Shown here piece after piece: positions 13,556 to 27,692 of a stretch of DNA of 64,000 bases. The stretch covers positions 5,633,501 through 5,697,500 of the forward strand of contig JAVTVJ010011652.1 in NCBI GenBank assembly GCA_034509425.1, written 5' to 3'. This stretch comes from Eopsaltria australis (taxonomy: Eukaryota > Chordata > Aves > Passeriformes > Petroicidae). The position numbers and the translations under genes were made by a program. Position 1 is the first letter of the stretch, and each line of letters opens with the position of its first letter. The notes below the pieces were generated by a model. It made no database searches. It saw nothing but the letters and a program-made list of their open reading frames with translations, and was not told where the DNA came from.

Positions 13556-15650
13556 GAACTGGTTTCATATTCAGCTGGTGAAAAAAGGGAGAGAAACTGG
13601 GGCAGAGGGACACAGAGAAAGAAAATTATTTCAGGTGAATTTTTTGGTGGTGGCAATCCAACAGGAAAATTACAATTTTCAAAGGATACACAATGGAGAA
13701 AGCAATTCCCATTCCCTCCTCCCAGCTATGTAGAAAGGCAGAATACAGTGAATCCAAGCAGTGCAGCTGCTCTGCTACCCAGATGGGTGAGAGATTTTCA
13801 TTATGAGCTTTTGGCAACACCCCTGTGGAGTTCCCCTCATAAGGGACAGTGGACTGTAGCCAGAAGCCCAGGTATTTTCATCAGAAGGAATATGCTTCTT
13901 TTTTTCTGGTTTAAATACTTACTCCTTCACTGCCACTATCACTCTTTCCAAGCCAGAATTTCATTTCTGCTGCTTTCCCTGTGTCAGCTATCTCCAAAAG
14001 GGACTTTTGAAAGTCAAGAGAGGAGGTCAACACTCTGGCACCATTTTAGAAGGGACACACAATCTTTCCAGCCTGTTCTGCTGGGCCCAGTCCTCATGGC
14101 AGCACAGCCCAAACACTGTCTGGACACCCAGGGAGTGCAGAGGTGGAGGTGGGCATGAGGCTGCTGGGTGCCCTGAGGGAGGTTTGCTGCAGGGCTGCAC
14201 AGGACACTGCTGGAGGGGGAAACAAACCAGCCTGGTAGAGAGTAGCTCCCTCAGGAAGCTCATCTCTCCTGCTGCAGCTGCTGCTGACCAGCTCTGAGGA
14301 AAAGGCTGCATTATTTTACTTTCCAGATGCAGGTGGGCCAGCTCTTTCTACAGTCAGACACCTTTTCTGACAGAAAATGTGGCATTTTACAAGCTGGTTT
14401 ACAAGACTTTTATTCTGTATTGACCTTTATCCTAAATGGTCAATGTCTCCCTAAAACATAGGCCAGCTTTTCTTTGTGCTGCAGCTGTTCTATTTCCCTT
14501 TGCCCACCTGGCACCAGTGCCCTGGAGACAGAGATGTTTCTTACTCCATGAGGTGGCTGTAGTGTGCACAGCAGACCAGGATGCCCTGGAGCAGATCTGG
14601 ATGCTATTGCAGCACAAACAGCAGCAATAATGCTCATAGAAAGCAGCACTGTGCTTATGCAAACTGTTTATGTTTATGGAGTCCATCCTACTGAGATGCT
14701 CTTTTGCTGCAGACCATCTTGGCATTTCAGAGGGATATATCAACATTCCCTCTGACACAGCTCTCTCTTGTCAAAGCAGTAAACAGCAGGTAGTTCTCAT
14801 TCCTTTCCAAGGTGATGAGCTGATAGTGGCAGAATCTCTGCATCCTACCTCTCAGCACTCCTAGGAGGATAGCCAGTTTACAAATCTTTGAGAGAACTCA
14901 CTCTGAGGCAAGCGAAGTGTTTTAGAAAAAGCACCATGTACCATCTTGTGCCAGAACAGATTTCACTTTCAGTCAAGTAAAATTTAATTGTAGACTTTGC
15001 CTCTTCCTTTATTTTGATTTTGTGTTGCTATGTCTAGACATATATTTGGGTGGTTAAAAGGGGTTTACAATCATTCTGTGGAACACCTGAGGGAGAACCA
15101 TGGATCACTATTGATCTACTGACTACTGGAAAAGAAATGTGGCTTGAAAACCTTCTGCCAGCATCCATCAGTTAATGCAATGGGGAAGACCCAGTCTTTC
15201 AATTCCCTGAAGTCAGCATTGCTGAGGCTTCTAGCATAATAAGGATATGAAGGAGTATTGGTTATGAGCTTGGTTTCAGAAGTAAGAATATTTCACTGAA
15301 GCAGCAACCACAGTTGTTTTAGGCTATAATTTCCCCACATGCCAAAGAGAGGCAGTGTTTCTGGACAGGTCACTGCACTGCAATTAAATCTTCAATAGTA
15401 TTTAATCCACAGCACTGTTTTCCAGGACAAGATGCTGTGTTTATCTCTGCCTCAGTTTCCTTGCCTGTGAAATAATGTAGTCTGAAGCATATTGGAGAAA
15501 AGGGCTCTGAAATAGCTGAATATGTTGTTAATAGTAACAAAACAAGCACTGCAACTTGTAATGTGAGTATTTCTTCCTCAGACAGCATTTACATCAGCAT
15601 ACTGGAAATTTCTACTAAAGAAATACAGAAAGCTCAAATATTTATGGCAT
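13556..15650. other. Non-coding sequence, locally GC-rich
   Basis: No gene is supported. The longest frame in the window (13478-14158 +, 226 codons) runs through here. It begins inside the A-rich direct repeat, has erratic composition and matches nothing I recognise. The GC-richer part at about 14060-14330 is open on both strands, which points to a lack of stop codons in GC-rich DNA, not to coding. Confidence 0.55.
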
Positions 15651-15701
15651 AAAAAAAAAAAAAAGAAAAAAAAAAAAAAGAAAAAAGAAAAAAGAAAAGA
15701 G
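15651..15701. repeat. A/G-rich purine tract
   Basis: Pattern A14 G A14 G A6 G A6 G A4 GAG: 51 uninterrupted purines. It may be an expanded retroposon tail or a simple repeat; no element body was recognised upstream. The shrinking spacing of G residues suggests slippage within an originally pure A-run. Confidence 0.9.
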
Positions 15702-16084
15702 ACCTTGAAAGAAACCAAAAATTGTGGGGATCAGAGCAACACAGTTACACAGTCATCAAACAAGCCCTTCCAATGGTGGCTGGGCCAACATAGAGGTTCT
15801 CAGATTTGTCACATATAGATCAAAGAGGTATAAAATACCAAAGTCCCAATAAACAAGACAGACTAGCTTGCTCATATTGTTGCTTTGATAACTAAGGTTT
15901 ACAGAGAGAGCACATCCATGCTAAAATAATGCCCAAAAGGAGGCAGACAGAGCCCAGCCTGCCTCTGGAAGGACTTGACTCACATGCTGCTGAGTTATTC
16001 ATGACATGTGAGCTGTGTGGAAGAGATCTTTTTGTTTTGTTTTGTTTTAATGCTGATGGGATAATCTTTTCTTTTGAAAACAGC
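15702..16084. other. Non-coding sequence
   Basis: No gene seen. It contains a short TTTTG repeat at 16029-16048, listed separately. Confidence 0.6.
16029..16048. repeat. Short (TTTTG)n microsatellite
   Basis: About four TTTTG units in a 20-base tract. Confidence 0.8.
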
Positions 16085-16215
16085 CTCCTAATGCATCAGG
16101 ACAGCTGCCTGGGATACACCTCATTTAGCGGCAATTGTCTCTGTAATGTTTATAACCCTCCCACTGCCATCCAATATACAGTCATCATTTATCCACTCAT
16201 TTGACTAACACAATG
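16085..16215. promoter_or_regulatory. Candidate conserved non-coding block
   Basis: A stretch free of simple repeats, with AATGCATCA, GCAATTGTCT and TTTATAACC-type words and no open frame. Its texture resembles conserved vertebrate non-coding elements. This rests on visual character only. Confidence 0.18.
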
Positions 16216-18304
16216 TTAAAATGCCCTTCCAGTGCTTTGTTTTGCTTCCTTCTCCATTCCCTTGCTGTCCTCTTGTCAGAGATGTTAAAACCTCTTTTGT
16301 GCGACTGGAATCTCTGCATCAAGGATTTGTGACTGAAGGATGCTTTCCCCACTCTTTACCCCACAGCCTGTTTAATTACAAGCTTGGGAGTGTGAGGCAT
16401 CATCTATCATTCCTTGTTCATTTTATTCAACAGATGCACATTTTGGGCTCTTCAGCTAACTGACCAGACATATGGAGCATTTTAATCTGCTTGGGAAATC
16501 TGCCCTTTTAAAATCAACAATACTGTTGTCTTCTCAGATGAAATCTCAGGAAATGAGGGGGGAAACACCCCAAAACACCTGAACTTTAAGACCCCTAGTG
16601 TCATTCTTAAGCCTTTCCTGTGCAGTAATTTGTCACAGTCCAGATGTGAGTACTCTGTTGTAAAAGCAATCATGCTATGTTTGAGAACATCTGGGTGATG
16701 AGAGTTGGGTGGGGACAGAGGCAGAAATTCACGCAGTGGTACATAAAATCTGAAGCCTCAGAAAGCTAAATCGAGCTTTTCAGACAACTCTCCACAAGAT
16801 GAAGATCTTGAAATAGAATACAATCATGAGCCTACTTTTTGTTCTGGCCACAGCTGTCTCATGTGGCATTGATACCTGCCATACAGAGGACATCGAACGA
16901 CACAGATTGTTCCTCCATGTAAGTGGCTTGGGTATGCCAATAATAACCTGTCAGAAAGAACATGCTCCCAACCGTGCTCGGCCTGATAGCAGAGAGGTCT
17001 CATACTCTAATTCTTCTTCTGAGTGTTAAATCCATGTGGCATCATGGACAGTGCAGATAATCCCAACCACCAAATTTTTCTCTGGCACACAGCTGCAGTT
17101 CAGTAAACAGAGCTCAGGTTGAACGATCCAGAACAAAATGTTTCATTTCCTTTTTTTCCTTTTCCTTAACTTTCTTTGGGATAAAACAGATGTGTAGTCA
17201 GCTTGGTGATTTTGAGTGGTTCCTTGAGATTTAGTGTTCACTTGAGCAATAACATTACTCTGGGGAATTAAGAGCACACAAGACTGAAGACATGAAATTT
17301 GTAGAGCGCATGGCAAGCATGAAAACTGGAATAAAAACTATGCTGGAAGAGGATTTATACTGTTTACCTCTCACTAATCATAGAAGTAGCTTGAATAGCT
17401 CCCTATTCTTTTGGTGTTGTTTTCAGTCTGTCAGGCAACTGTGCCATCTGACAACTGAAAACTTCACCTGTAAGGATACTGCTGCTATTTGAAGCAGGTT
17501 CCTGAAAAACACGTGGCAGTGTTGAAACCCATGCATGTGAAGCTTTGGTCCCGGGGGGAAGGGAGGAGGGGTGTCCTGAAAATGTCATAAAGAGCTTTGA
17601 AATGAAGAGTGATCTTCCAAGAAAGCAACACATGGTCTGAAATTGTAAAATGCAAGGTGATACAGCCACATATTCCTTCCTGACAGAGCCTGGTTTGTGA
17701 GGCACTGAGAACTGATCCTTTATGATGTGTAGTAGTGCAAATGTATCTGTTTCAAGGGTGTTCCTGCCTCCATGAGAAAAAAAAAGAAAAATGACAAGGA
17801 AAAAATCAGAGGCTTGAGCTGCTTTGTGGCAGCTGTGTGTGGTTGCTAATTACTCTGCTATCAGCTGCTGCTGAGTAAGCTTTTATGTCCCATGCTGAGC
17901 AACATTCACTCTTTGGTCAACAGCAAGACTTGTGGAGAGCTTCAGCTCCAGTGTTTGTATCACTGTACAGCTCAGTTTGTAAGGTGCAAACCAAAGCTTT
18001 CTCCTACTTCCTTTCAGCTGGTTTGGCACTGTGTGTGGCTGCTGGCCATGCATTAATAGTACATAAGAGAGTTGCAGATTAAAGAACTACCTGACCCAGA
18101 GGCCACAGAGTAACAGAGGGAGTAAGAGCCAGAAAAACAAGAGTGGTGTTCCCTCGATACAACCAACCACCCTGCAGCCTAGGGACCTCCTGAATCAGAG
18201 ACTGTATCCACATCTCTGTGTTGAATAGTCCTCAAGAGACCTATCATCCTCTCCAAATGCATCTAATTGCTTTCTGAATCCAGTTATATTTTGCTCCTTG
18301 GCAT
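16216..18304. other. Non-coding unique sequence
   Basis: No gene supported; frames reach at most 100 codons. A purine run with many G residues (about 17551-17570) has too few separated G3 tracts for a standard G-quadruplex. Confidence 0.6.
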
Positions 18305-18425
18305 GTTCAAAAGCTTCATTTGTTACAGGCTAATGAGCTTAATAAGCTGAAGCTGTGTTTTTACTGAAAGGTTAATGATTGCAAACATTTAAATAGTTAA
18401 ATCAACTCTTTAGCTGAGTGTGGAG
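18305..18425. promoter_or_regulatory. Candidate conserved non-coding block
   Basis: AT-rich, with GCTAATGAGC, TTAATAAGC, GGTTAATGATT and TTAAATAGTTAAATC words that fit homeodomain-type binding. No coding frame. A low-confidence call from motif content. Confidence 0.18.
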
Positions 18426-21400
18426 ATACAGAGGAAGGGAACAAAGAAGCCTAACTCTTCTGGGAAGACTGATGAGGAATTTTTGAGTTAGTGAGGATTT
18501 TGTATGCTTGTACTTGCTGGGGTTTACCTTACCACTGTGATGTTCCAGCTCACACCATTTCCACTTTCCCTTCTGTTGTGCTGGGTTTAGGTAGCATTAA
18601 ATCCTAAACTGAGCCAATTATTTTCCTGCAGCTTGTTTGCATCTCAAGCTACTTTTGTCTCAAGTTACTTTTGCAGTTAACATCTGCTGCTTCATATTAT
18701 GGGACTGCTTTATGTCTATGAATCACCCCTTAAGTTTCTACAGTATGTGATGTTGGTCAATCAATCCACTGACAATAGCTTTGTTTACTTCTAAAAGTGT
18801 AGTGTTTTGACCTCTTAAGGTGAAGTGGTTTTATCACTTCAAGTCAAATGATTGCTTTAGAGCTGTAAAACAGGACTTTGTGTGGTGACACTTGAGAAAA
18901 AAACTGTAAAAAGCTGGAATGAGGGACCCCTTATATATTTGACTCCAAATAGCCCTACATTTCTGAAACAGTTAAATATAATTGATGACAATGTCACCTT
19001 GGGAGAATTAGAGGGTTTCCCTCTTCCAGGTGATAAAAAAAGTGTGTATGTGTATGAAAAGAACATGAAAAGAGTATTTGTGAGTTTTTCTTCCCAGGAA
19101 TGCTGATTTTGTGCAGTGTCCAAGTGAGCAGAGGAGTGAAATGAAGACAAATGGCACTAAAATAATTCCAGAGGTAATGTCACCATAATGCCTTCATAAG
19201 GAAGTGTTCCACTGTGCTTTCTGCCTTTCCTTTTCATCCGTGATATCCCACTTCTCTAAATGTTGGCTATTCTGCCTCTGTCTTTTCTTCTTCAACCAGC
19301 CAACAGAAGCTGGTAAATGAAGGATTCTGCAGTCTGTGAGTTGCTGTATAATTTTGTCAGGCACCATGGTTTATCAACATAGGCCTCTTATATCCAGCTG
19401 ACTACAGGGATAGCCTATAAAGGCCGACTTGGAAAGAATACTGAACTCAACAGAGGCTCCTGTTGACTTAAATGGGCCCTAGACCAGGCCTGAGATGAAA
19501 TCTGTCTCAAATTGCCAGTTGACAAAGATCCAGGATGGTGGTTTTATTTGGAAGAAGCTGTGAAACAGAGAAGTAAAACGGGCAGGAGCAAAGCAGTGGC
19601 AAAATAAAGATAATAATTTAGGCTCGTAAATGGGAGAAAACTGCTAACCAGCAGAAAAGAGCTCTGGAAAAGCCTCTCAGAACAACTAGCAAAGGGAAAA
19701 TCCTAGCTGGTTCCAGGATCAATATTGATAACATAATGAGACAGTTTCCAGAGTTCTCCCACTTGCAACAGCAGGAACCAGGCTTTTTTTCACTGGTCTT
19801 GTAACAATTCATTTGCTTTAACACTTTTTTGTGTGGTTTCAAAGGACTGGGATTTTTGCTCGTGTAAACTAGCCTAGAGGGAAGAACATTTTGCTTTTAA
19901 AAATCTTCTTCTTAGTCATCTGAACACTGGAAGGGGAATGGTGTTGGAATCTTTTCTTTGGCTTCTCTTATGTTCCATGCTTGTCCCTGCTGATAGCATT
20001 TTCCAACCAACTTTTGTTGGTTTCAGGATGTGAAGGGAGAAAAGGACACTGGATAGCACACATTCTTGATTGTGAGCTGATAACCAGTTCCCTGCTCTTC
20101 TCCAGTTTTGTTTTTGGTTTTTATTGTACTGACTCATCCAGTCAGAGAATTATTGTCATATCTTAGAATCTACCCTATGAAAAAACAGTAGCTATGTTCC
20201 CCTCTGTAAGAATGGGCCATGGACAACTTCAGGGACATTCTCAGTGTCTATAATCTATACAACTTGAAATATTATGACTTACATGGAAGACAGCTGTACT
20301 CTCATTATTCATTACTTGTGTTGAGAAAACAGAAATATGGCTTCCATAACCATTGCTTGCTTATGACAAAATGCTTCACCCCAAAAGCCTCTGGTGTCTC
20401 TTTCATGGCTAACTGGACTGCAGGGCTGAAAGCACAGCCCATTTCATTTTTCTGAAAGGAAGCTGCAGAACCCAAGGAACAAGCACTCTGGTAGGGGAAC
20501 CATTTCCTCAGGAAAGCTGCAGGAGGATTTTGGCAAGGGAGAGAAGCTAGCCACTAAAATCCAAGTTCTTTCACATAAGGCAGCAGGGTGAAACATTATT
20601 TTAGAATCTAGATGAGTGCTATTAAAATCTTTGTATTCTGAAAAGAGAGCACCTGAAGTATTGCACTGATGGCCATGGTAAATAAGAGAAAAGAAATGGA
20701 GGAACAAGGGGACGTTAGTCCTTAAAAGGATGGAAAGGCTAAACAGAGAACCTTTTTCCTCTAGTTAAGGAATAGAGTGGAGGATGTCTAATCTTGCAAG
20801 GAAAAGCCTGAAATATCCTTAGAGGCAAATGCTGCCTTTCTAAAGCACACAGCAAGCTGATAGCCAAAGGCAACAGAAGAAACAGGGAAAGGGAGCAGCA
20901 GAAAGCTGAGACTCAGTGTGAACAGATACCTAAAAGTTAGGGAGCCTGAGGGTATGTGGTTTAACCAGACCACTGAGGATTTTTCCACAGCAGAGGCTCA
21001 GATGCCATATTAAATCAGCACACATAACATCAAGCTGTGGCTATTGTCTTTAGGCACTCATTTTGCACACTGCAAATTAAGACGACTCGCCTTAACCCTT
21101 TTCTGCTGTTGGTTGAGCTACATTAAAATGCAAATTCCTTTGCATTTTCTGCAGACACACCAGTACCCATCACTGAAGAGTGGCTGTGTGAGCCATGAAT
21201 CTCAGACATGTGATGGAACCATCAGTCACAGAATCCCATAATCACTTTACTGCACTCCCCAGCTCTGGAGGAGTGCCTGGTACCACATGGGGTTTAACAA
21301 ACAGTCAGTGCTTTGCATACTTGGAAGACACTCATTTCACTGCAGGTCCAATTGGCTCTGCCTGACTGCAGGAAAACAACATGGGGTTTCTCCAGGTTTC

Positions 21401-24400
21401 TCTGTCTGAGCAAGTCAGCCCTTAATAGAACAGTTCCCAGTATTACTGGGAGCAGCAAATTTGACACGTATGTGGTTTGGCAAGATTTCATCTTGAATAA
21501 ATGAGTGTGGGATTTGCTTTAGCACCTGCTGCTCTTTTTACAGCGCCAATTTGTACCTCAGTAGGAATGTTTCCATGTAATGCAGTTGTTTAAGGAAGTA
21601 TTCTAATTTTATAGTGCTTATATATCTAATATTCAAGTCATGTGAATGTTGTGGATGTTAGTCCACTCAAATTTATGCCTTTCATTATTCTGTTACACAA
21701 GTATTTTGTGGCCACAATTTTGTTTCTATTTCTAACACCCCTATCCACAGCATTACCTGAAGGTTTAGAATGAAAACAAACTATACAAAACTCCATTGAA
21801 TAAATTATTTTTTTAATTCCTCTGATTTCCCCATGTATCCCTGAGAGCTCATTTAGCTGGGGTTATTTTAAAAGACTATTTAAAGACATATACATATTTG
21901 GAATATTCTGCCTGGAAAAGTCTAGCATAATTAAAAAGTAATTATGTAAATGCAGGTGTTGAGCTTCCTGCTAACCCCACGTTATAGTCTGTAAACTGTA
22001 TGAAACCATCAACTTAAGTGCTTAGAATTGGAAAATCTTGACTGAATTGTAGCCCAGTTTGTTTAATGGGGATGATATACAAAATTATTCTTCCTGGAAT
22101 TGGAATTTAAAAGTTAATCAAAAGCTCTAGAGAACCTTAATTCCTGTAGATGCTCAAGACACAGAGGAAGTTGCTGAAGCCAGCAGGAGCTGATTTGATG
22201 TCTATGCAGGGGGAAGACAAGGAAATGGAAACAACCTACTGCTTCTTTTTCTGGTTGCTGGTATGCAATATCTTAGAGATCTTATCCACCAAATTCCTGT
22301 TCGTATTTTATCCTTAGGATGTGCTTCCTGTGCTTTGATGAAATCTTGTCAGTATTCAAGAAACTACAGACTTGAACCTGCAGTTTTGTCTGGTACTGTC
22401 CTGTGTGCAAGGGACTTGTTTGTCATTCAGTTTTCCAGCATCAGTGACTGCTGGATGCCTGTTAGTTTTCCTTAATTTTTCCTAGCAAAAAATAAGGAAA
22501 TTGGAACTGTGCCACGTCCCCACCAACACTTTCTATTCACCTTCAGCACAAACCAGCAGCTGGAACTCAACAGCAGCCCTGAGAGGTGGCTCACAGTGTA
22601 GTGGAGTTGGAACCAAAGACCTGAACTTGTCCTGCCTCTCTTTAGTGTCCAGCCTGGGTGTTTCATTTCTTCAGGTGCCAGGAGGCACCTCAAAGGACTG
22701 TGAGAGGTTGGCCATGCCTTGCAAGACATTCTAGAAGGGCATCTCTTTCTCTCGTATTTAAGAGAAAAGGGGATATGGGATGAAATTGGTTTCCAGTTCA
22801 GGAGGCAGAGAATCTTGTGGCAGTATCTGGAGTCCTATGGAGTGAATTTGGGCTATGGTCAGCAGCTGGAATTGTTTGGAAACTTGCACTTCTGAATGTT
22901 GGAGAGACAAGAGAAGAGCTGGACACTCATGTCAGACAAGACCCTAGAACAGATTATCACAGTCATAACTGATACAGGACCAGGCCCAAAAAACAATCCT
23001 GCACCACCAATTATCCTATTTTTAAGTGATTGCCTTGACTAAATTTGGAGAACTCCTTTTACTATGAAAGGGTTTTTTTGGTAAAGGTTTGTTTGCAATC
23101 TTTGACAGGCTCCTGCAGATAATGCTCAGAGTAGCAAGACTTACAATGATAGGACTAAATAAATATGAATGAATAATCACAGTAAGTCAGGCATTATTTT
23201 CAGTCAGAGCCACCAGGACAAGCTAGGCTTAATTTTCCTAAGCTAGATTTCTTATCAGTCTCTCTTAGTTTCACCCTTGTCATCTCCAAGCAAACCTTTA
23301 AAACCACAGGAAAAGTAGGTCCAAACAAAAATGCAATTTAAAGCACTTCCAGGAATATTGCACTTTTCCTTATTCCCTGACATGACAGACCCCTTATCAG
23401 TGTGGACATTCAAGGTTTTTCCATTATTCTGTTGCATCTACCAAGGAATTAGCATCACCTGATCATCTTTTGTTTACCCTAACTGCTGGAGACACAGGCC
23501 ATACAGCCCCTCTCTGGTGAAATGCATTGCATGCAAAATCTCTCTGAAATCAGAGACACGAGTAAAATAAAAACACCTGCCCTAAGGCCCACAAACACCC
23601 TCTCCACAAAGAAAGAAAGGTAACTATCAAACTAGGAGATCATGCAGTCATTGTGAGTGCTTATTTCAAATGAGCTATTTCTTTGATGCTGTTTTGGTTT
23701 TGATTATGTTTGTTTTTTTCCTGGGAAGTGAGAGATTTGGCACTGAAAAGCTTTAGGGGCACTTGCTTCTGCAATAATGAGGAAAAAAGCAACAAGTTAC
23801 CCTATCTTTTTTGCAGGGATGTGTTTAAAGATGTGTCATTTTTAGACAGTGAAAGCAAGACTATTGCTGCTCATCAGAAACACTCAAGTGAAAAATGTTT
23901 TCTCAGTGATTTTTGGTTTTGAGTCATCCATAAATTCCTGAGCACACAAAAGGCCTCGGTGTGTCTGTAAAAAAGTCGTCCAAAACTTGTTTCCTGATTT
24001 TGTCAGTGTAGTTCTGTGCTGTAGCTCTGTGCCTTGTGGAATTGAGGCATTTTTTAGGGAAAAGGAGAGTTACAGAACTCTCAGATGGCTCTACACAGAT
24101 TTCTGTTTTGCTCTGCTCTAATTGATGAAGCTCCTACCTGGCCAGATGTCAAGTTCCTGAACCAGAACGCTCTGCCAAGTTTCCTCTTCCCCCTTTTTTT
24201 CCTCTTGTTTTTCTGAGAGAAGGAGGGGACCGTTGCTTGGCTATACATTCAATACATCACTGAACTAGATGTGGTTCAGCTCCAGAATGAGCTGACAGCT
24301 CTGTACAGCTGCCTGCTGCTATCTCCTCTTTTTGAATTTCCTTTTAAAAGTGCTGGGCTATACAGATCACAAGGAGGACACGAGAGTGGTTCAAAAAATC

Positions 24401-27400
24401 AAACACATATAAACATCTGTGCTAAAACCCATCAAAGGATGTATGTTAATTTTCAATAATGATTAAATTGCTTATAATGGAAGAAGTGGTACTTCTCCTG
24501 AGGTTTGAGGAAAGCAAATGTTCCAATCTAACATGTAAGTAGGTTTGCAAGAAAAATTGAAACCTTTGGATGGTTTGGGTTTTTTTTATTATATGCAATT
24601 GGTGACCTAAATTCATGACTCTGTGCTTGCCAGCTGTCCCCTCCTCAGGGACAGCCATGCATTGCTTCCTGTGTAGGTTATTCTGGCTAGAGTTCTTCAT
24701 GCCATGCACTTGGCCCTCATTTCTTTGCCACAATAACTCTGTCTCCCACTTAAGACAGCTGATTCCTTTTAAATTATCTTTCAGGTGTTTCTACTTAAGA
24801 TAAAATCTTTTGTGTTGACTCTGCCTCTCAAATATCTCAAGATCATGAGGGAAGATGGGACATACTTTAGTTCTGCACTGGGTATCAGAGGCTATGCAGA
24901 AAACACGTGAGGGGTAACAGAACACCACAGCCTGCAGCAGACAAACCTAAGTGGATTATGTGCAGGTGAATAGATGTGCAGTTGGTAGTCCCTAAGATGC
25001 TCCAGGGAAGCTGGCATGTCACCATGCATCTTGCTTGACTTGCCAGGACTAAGGGCATTTTGTTAGAAATCCAACACAAAAGACAGGCAGAGGAGCTGAA
25101 CAAATTGTTTGTGTTTATAGAAAATAGAGAGCTGGAAATTGTATTGTAACAAATAGAATTCTGTGTGTCCAGAGAGTTGCCATGGTGTTAACAAACATTA
25201 CCCATTTTTTCCTTGTTTGTGTGGTTCCTTGTGATTTACCAGCAGTGCTCCTCAAAGCTATTCTTTTATCACAGAGACACAATTTTAAAAAGTTTTCTTA
25301 TCTAGCCTGCAACACACCATGTTTTTCATTCTTCTTCCTATATTCAGAATATGTAGTACAGGTTGAGTTAGCCATATCCGCAGTTCGTCCCTCATCACCT
25401 GCTTCCAATCCCACTTGTCTCTCCAAATGAATGTGTAAAACCCAGCTACACAACTCACTGAACTCCCAATGCAGTGCATTCAGGCGCTCATTTATTCTAA
25501 AGTGATGCTATCCAAGTGGAGGAATTGAAACATGCAATGCTGTCCTCCACCAGATGTTGGGCTGGTTTAAATGCAAATAAACACCCAAAGGGAAAACAAG
25601 ACAGTGGAATGTAATATACAGCTGAGATACCGGCTAGAGTTGTGCATAATCCAACTTTCTTATAGTTTCAGATTTTTTTTTTAAAGTTTCTTTGCAATGC
25701 AATTTCATCCTTACCCCCTTGTGGTGGTGTGTCCTGCTGAGTGCAATATTCTTGCAATGTTCCTGTTTTCCCCTTCATTTGCTTATAAATATCCTCAGAG
25801 TAACAAGGATTATATTCATCTGTGGATTTTTCCTTTCCTTTCTGGAAATATTTATGCTCCCTGTGTAGAGCAGAGCAGCAGCTCCTCATTGCCACTGAGT
25901 CTCCAGAGGACAGGACAGAGAGTTGAAGGGAGTGGGTTTTTTGCTGTCTACCATCAATCCTCTCACTCAGGGTGGTAATTCAAATTTTTCACACAATATC
26001 TCTTCTCAGATGCCTGCCAAAAGCCCTGCAAAAGATTGATCTGTCTTAGGAGACTAAAACTTGGGCTGAAAATTAGATTAATAGCTGGAGACCCTTTTAC
26101 ATGGGTGCATAGCCTTAGGGGACAGGGCAGGAGAAGCCACAAGATGACATTCCTTCATGTCAGTTTTATTTCTTGCAGCAGAAGGCGAAGGACAGGATGA
26201 GAAGACAAAGTTTTCCTTCATAGCTCTTTGTTCCTACCTCAAATACATCACCCCTGCAATCATTCTGAAATTTCATTAATGCCCTTTTGCCACTTCTGAC
26301 ATTTGTACACTTTCAAATCCTTTGCTGTCTCTCCCCTCCCGTTCCTAATTCTGTACTCATATAAATTTTTATTCATCTTTCCCTTCCTCCTCCTCATTCA
26401 GTCTGTTCCCAGAATTGCCTGTTAGACTCTCTGTTCCCCACAACATGGTGTGGTTTGTTCTCTTGAAGAGTGGTTATGTTACACGGAATGATGGTTTGTG
26501 AGAAACATCCTGCCTGGAACTGGACAAAAGGTAAGCCCAGGAACTGAACTGTGAAACAGAGCAGGTCAAAATCACAGACTCAAACCCCAGTGCTACTTTG
26601 TAGTGAGGTTTTTGGGAAGAGGATTATTCTGCACATTCCTTTATCAAAATAGGTATAAACAAAACCCCTGATCAATTTTTTTGCTAGGCTTGCCTTCATT
26701 TGTGGAAATTCATTGGTCTCTGGGTATAAATGTATGAATTTGCTGCTAATAACACGGCAAATATTGCAAAGTAAAGCAATCATGTGAGTCTTGCAGAGGA
26801 GGTTTGCCAGAAAGTAAATTCAGGGTCTTGATTAATTGGGGTCTCAGAGTTGAGATGAAACAGGGAAGCTTAACAGGTGAATACATGGGAATACAATAGG
26901 AAAAGAAAATGCAACCACATGAATCACTCTCCCTTCTGGATGTTAAAGTATCTCTGCTCGGATTTCAAAGGGTTTTTCAGGTGAATGTGTCTGATCTTTG
27001 GCTTCCAACTGTGATCTAACACACCTTGAAAGGGAAGCCATTATTTTTACCAGATATTTTAACAAAGGAAGGTGCTTTCTGAAAGAACAGGAAATTACAG
27101 GAATAGGCTGTTCCTGAAATGTTTTTGGATGCTGTGAATTTTGCATAAAAGTGAAAACGGATTAATTTTTGAAAGGAAAAAAAAGATTGCTCTCTTTATA
27201 CAATATATACATTTCTGTGTTCTTTCTTTTGGACCCAATGAAGGCTCAGCAGAGAATGCAGTTTAACACTGAGAAATTTCAACGCTTGCCTCCCTCCAGT
27301 CATAACTAAAATAAATCATCTCTCTGCATAAGTTGAAAAAAACCAAATTTCATTGTTGTTTCATTGACTCTTGCACTATTAGAGCTGCCACAATCCATTT

Positions 27401-27692
27401 TCCTGCTGGGAAGTTAAAACATGACAGTGCTGTGGCCTCTGCTGGCTGATGCCCAGTGCCAGGCAAGTCCTCCAAAGGGAAAACTCTCTGTTTGCTACCA
27501 GAAAACATTGGCACAAAGGGGCTGGATAAGATGCACTCAGTTTGGGCTCCGTGAGCAATCTCCTGGCTCTTTCTTTTTCTCACTTTAAACTCTCCCTAGT
27601 GAGTTTTAAAATCTTCTATTGGGATTAGTCATCCAATGGAAGGGGTTTCTTTGAAATTAAAGCTCAGACCCTCTAGAAGTTAAATGAAAACT
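18426..27692. other. Long non-coding stretch
   Basis: Nine kilobases with no gene that I can support. Frames are all under 100 codons. Near 19447-19500 the text TTGACTTAAATGGGCC followed by GACCAGGCC resembles decayed amniote interspersed repeats. A near-consensus donor (AG then GTAAGC, about 26530) follows an acceptor-like pyrimidine run near 26370-26412, but all frames between them are closed, so at most this would be a non-coding exon. Confidence 0.5.

Noticed and set aside
13478..14158. Longest open frame, 226 codons
   Set aside because: It starts in an A-rich duplicated tract, composition changes along its length, no domain is recognisable, and its GC-richer end is open on the other strand too.
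17551..17570. G-rich run as a G-quadruplex
   Set aside because: It lacks four separated tracts of three or more G.
21229..21247. CACAGAATCCCATAATCAC, similar to CR1 3' tails of birds
   Set aside because: Too short to separate from chance; no CR1 body is adjacent.
26413..26530. Acceptor-like run and GTAAGC donor bracketing about 120 bases
   Set aside because: All three frames carry stops. It could only be a non-coding exon, and one sequence cannot show that.
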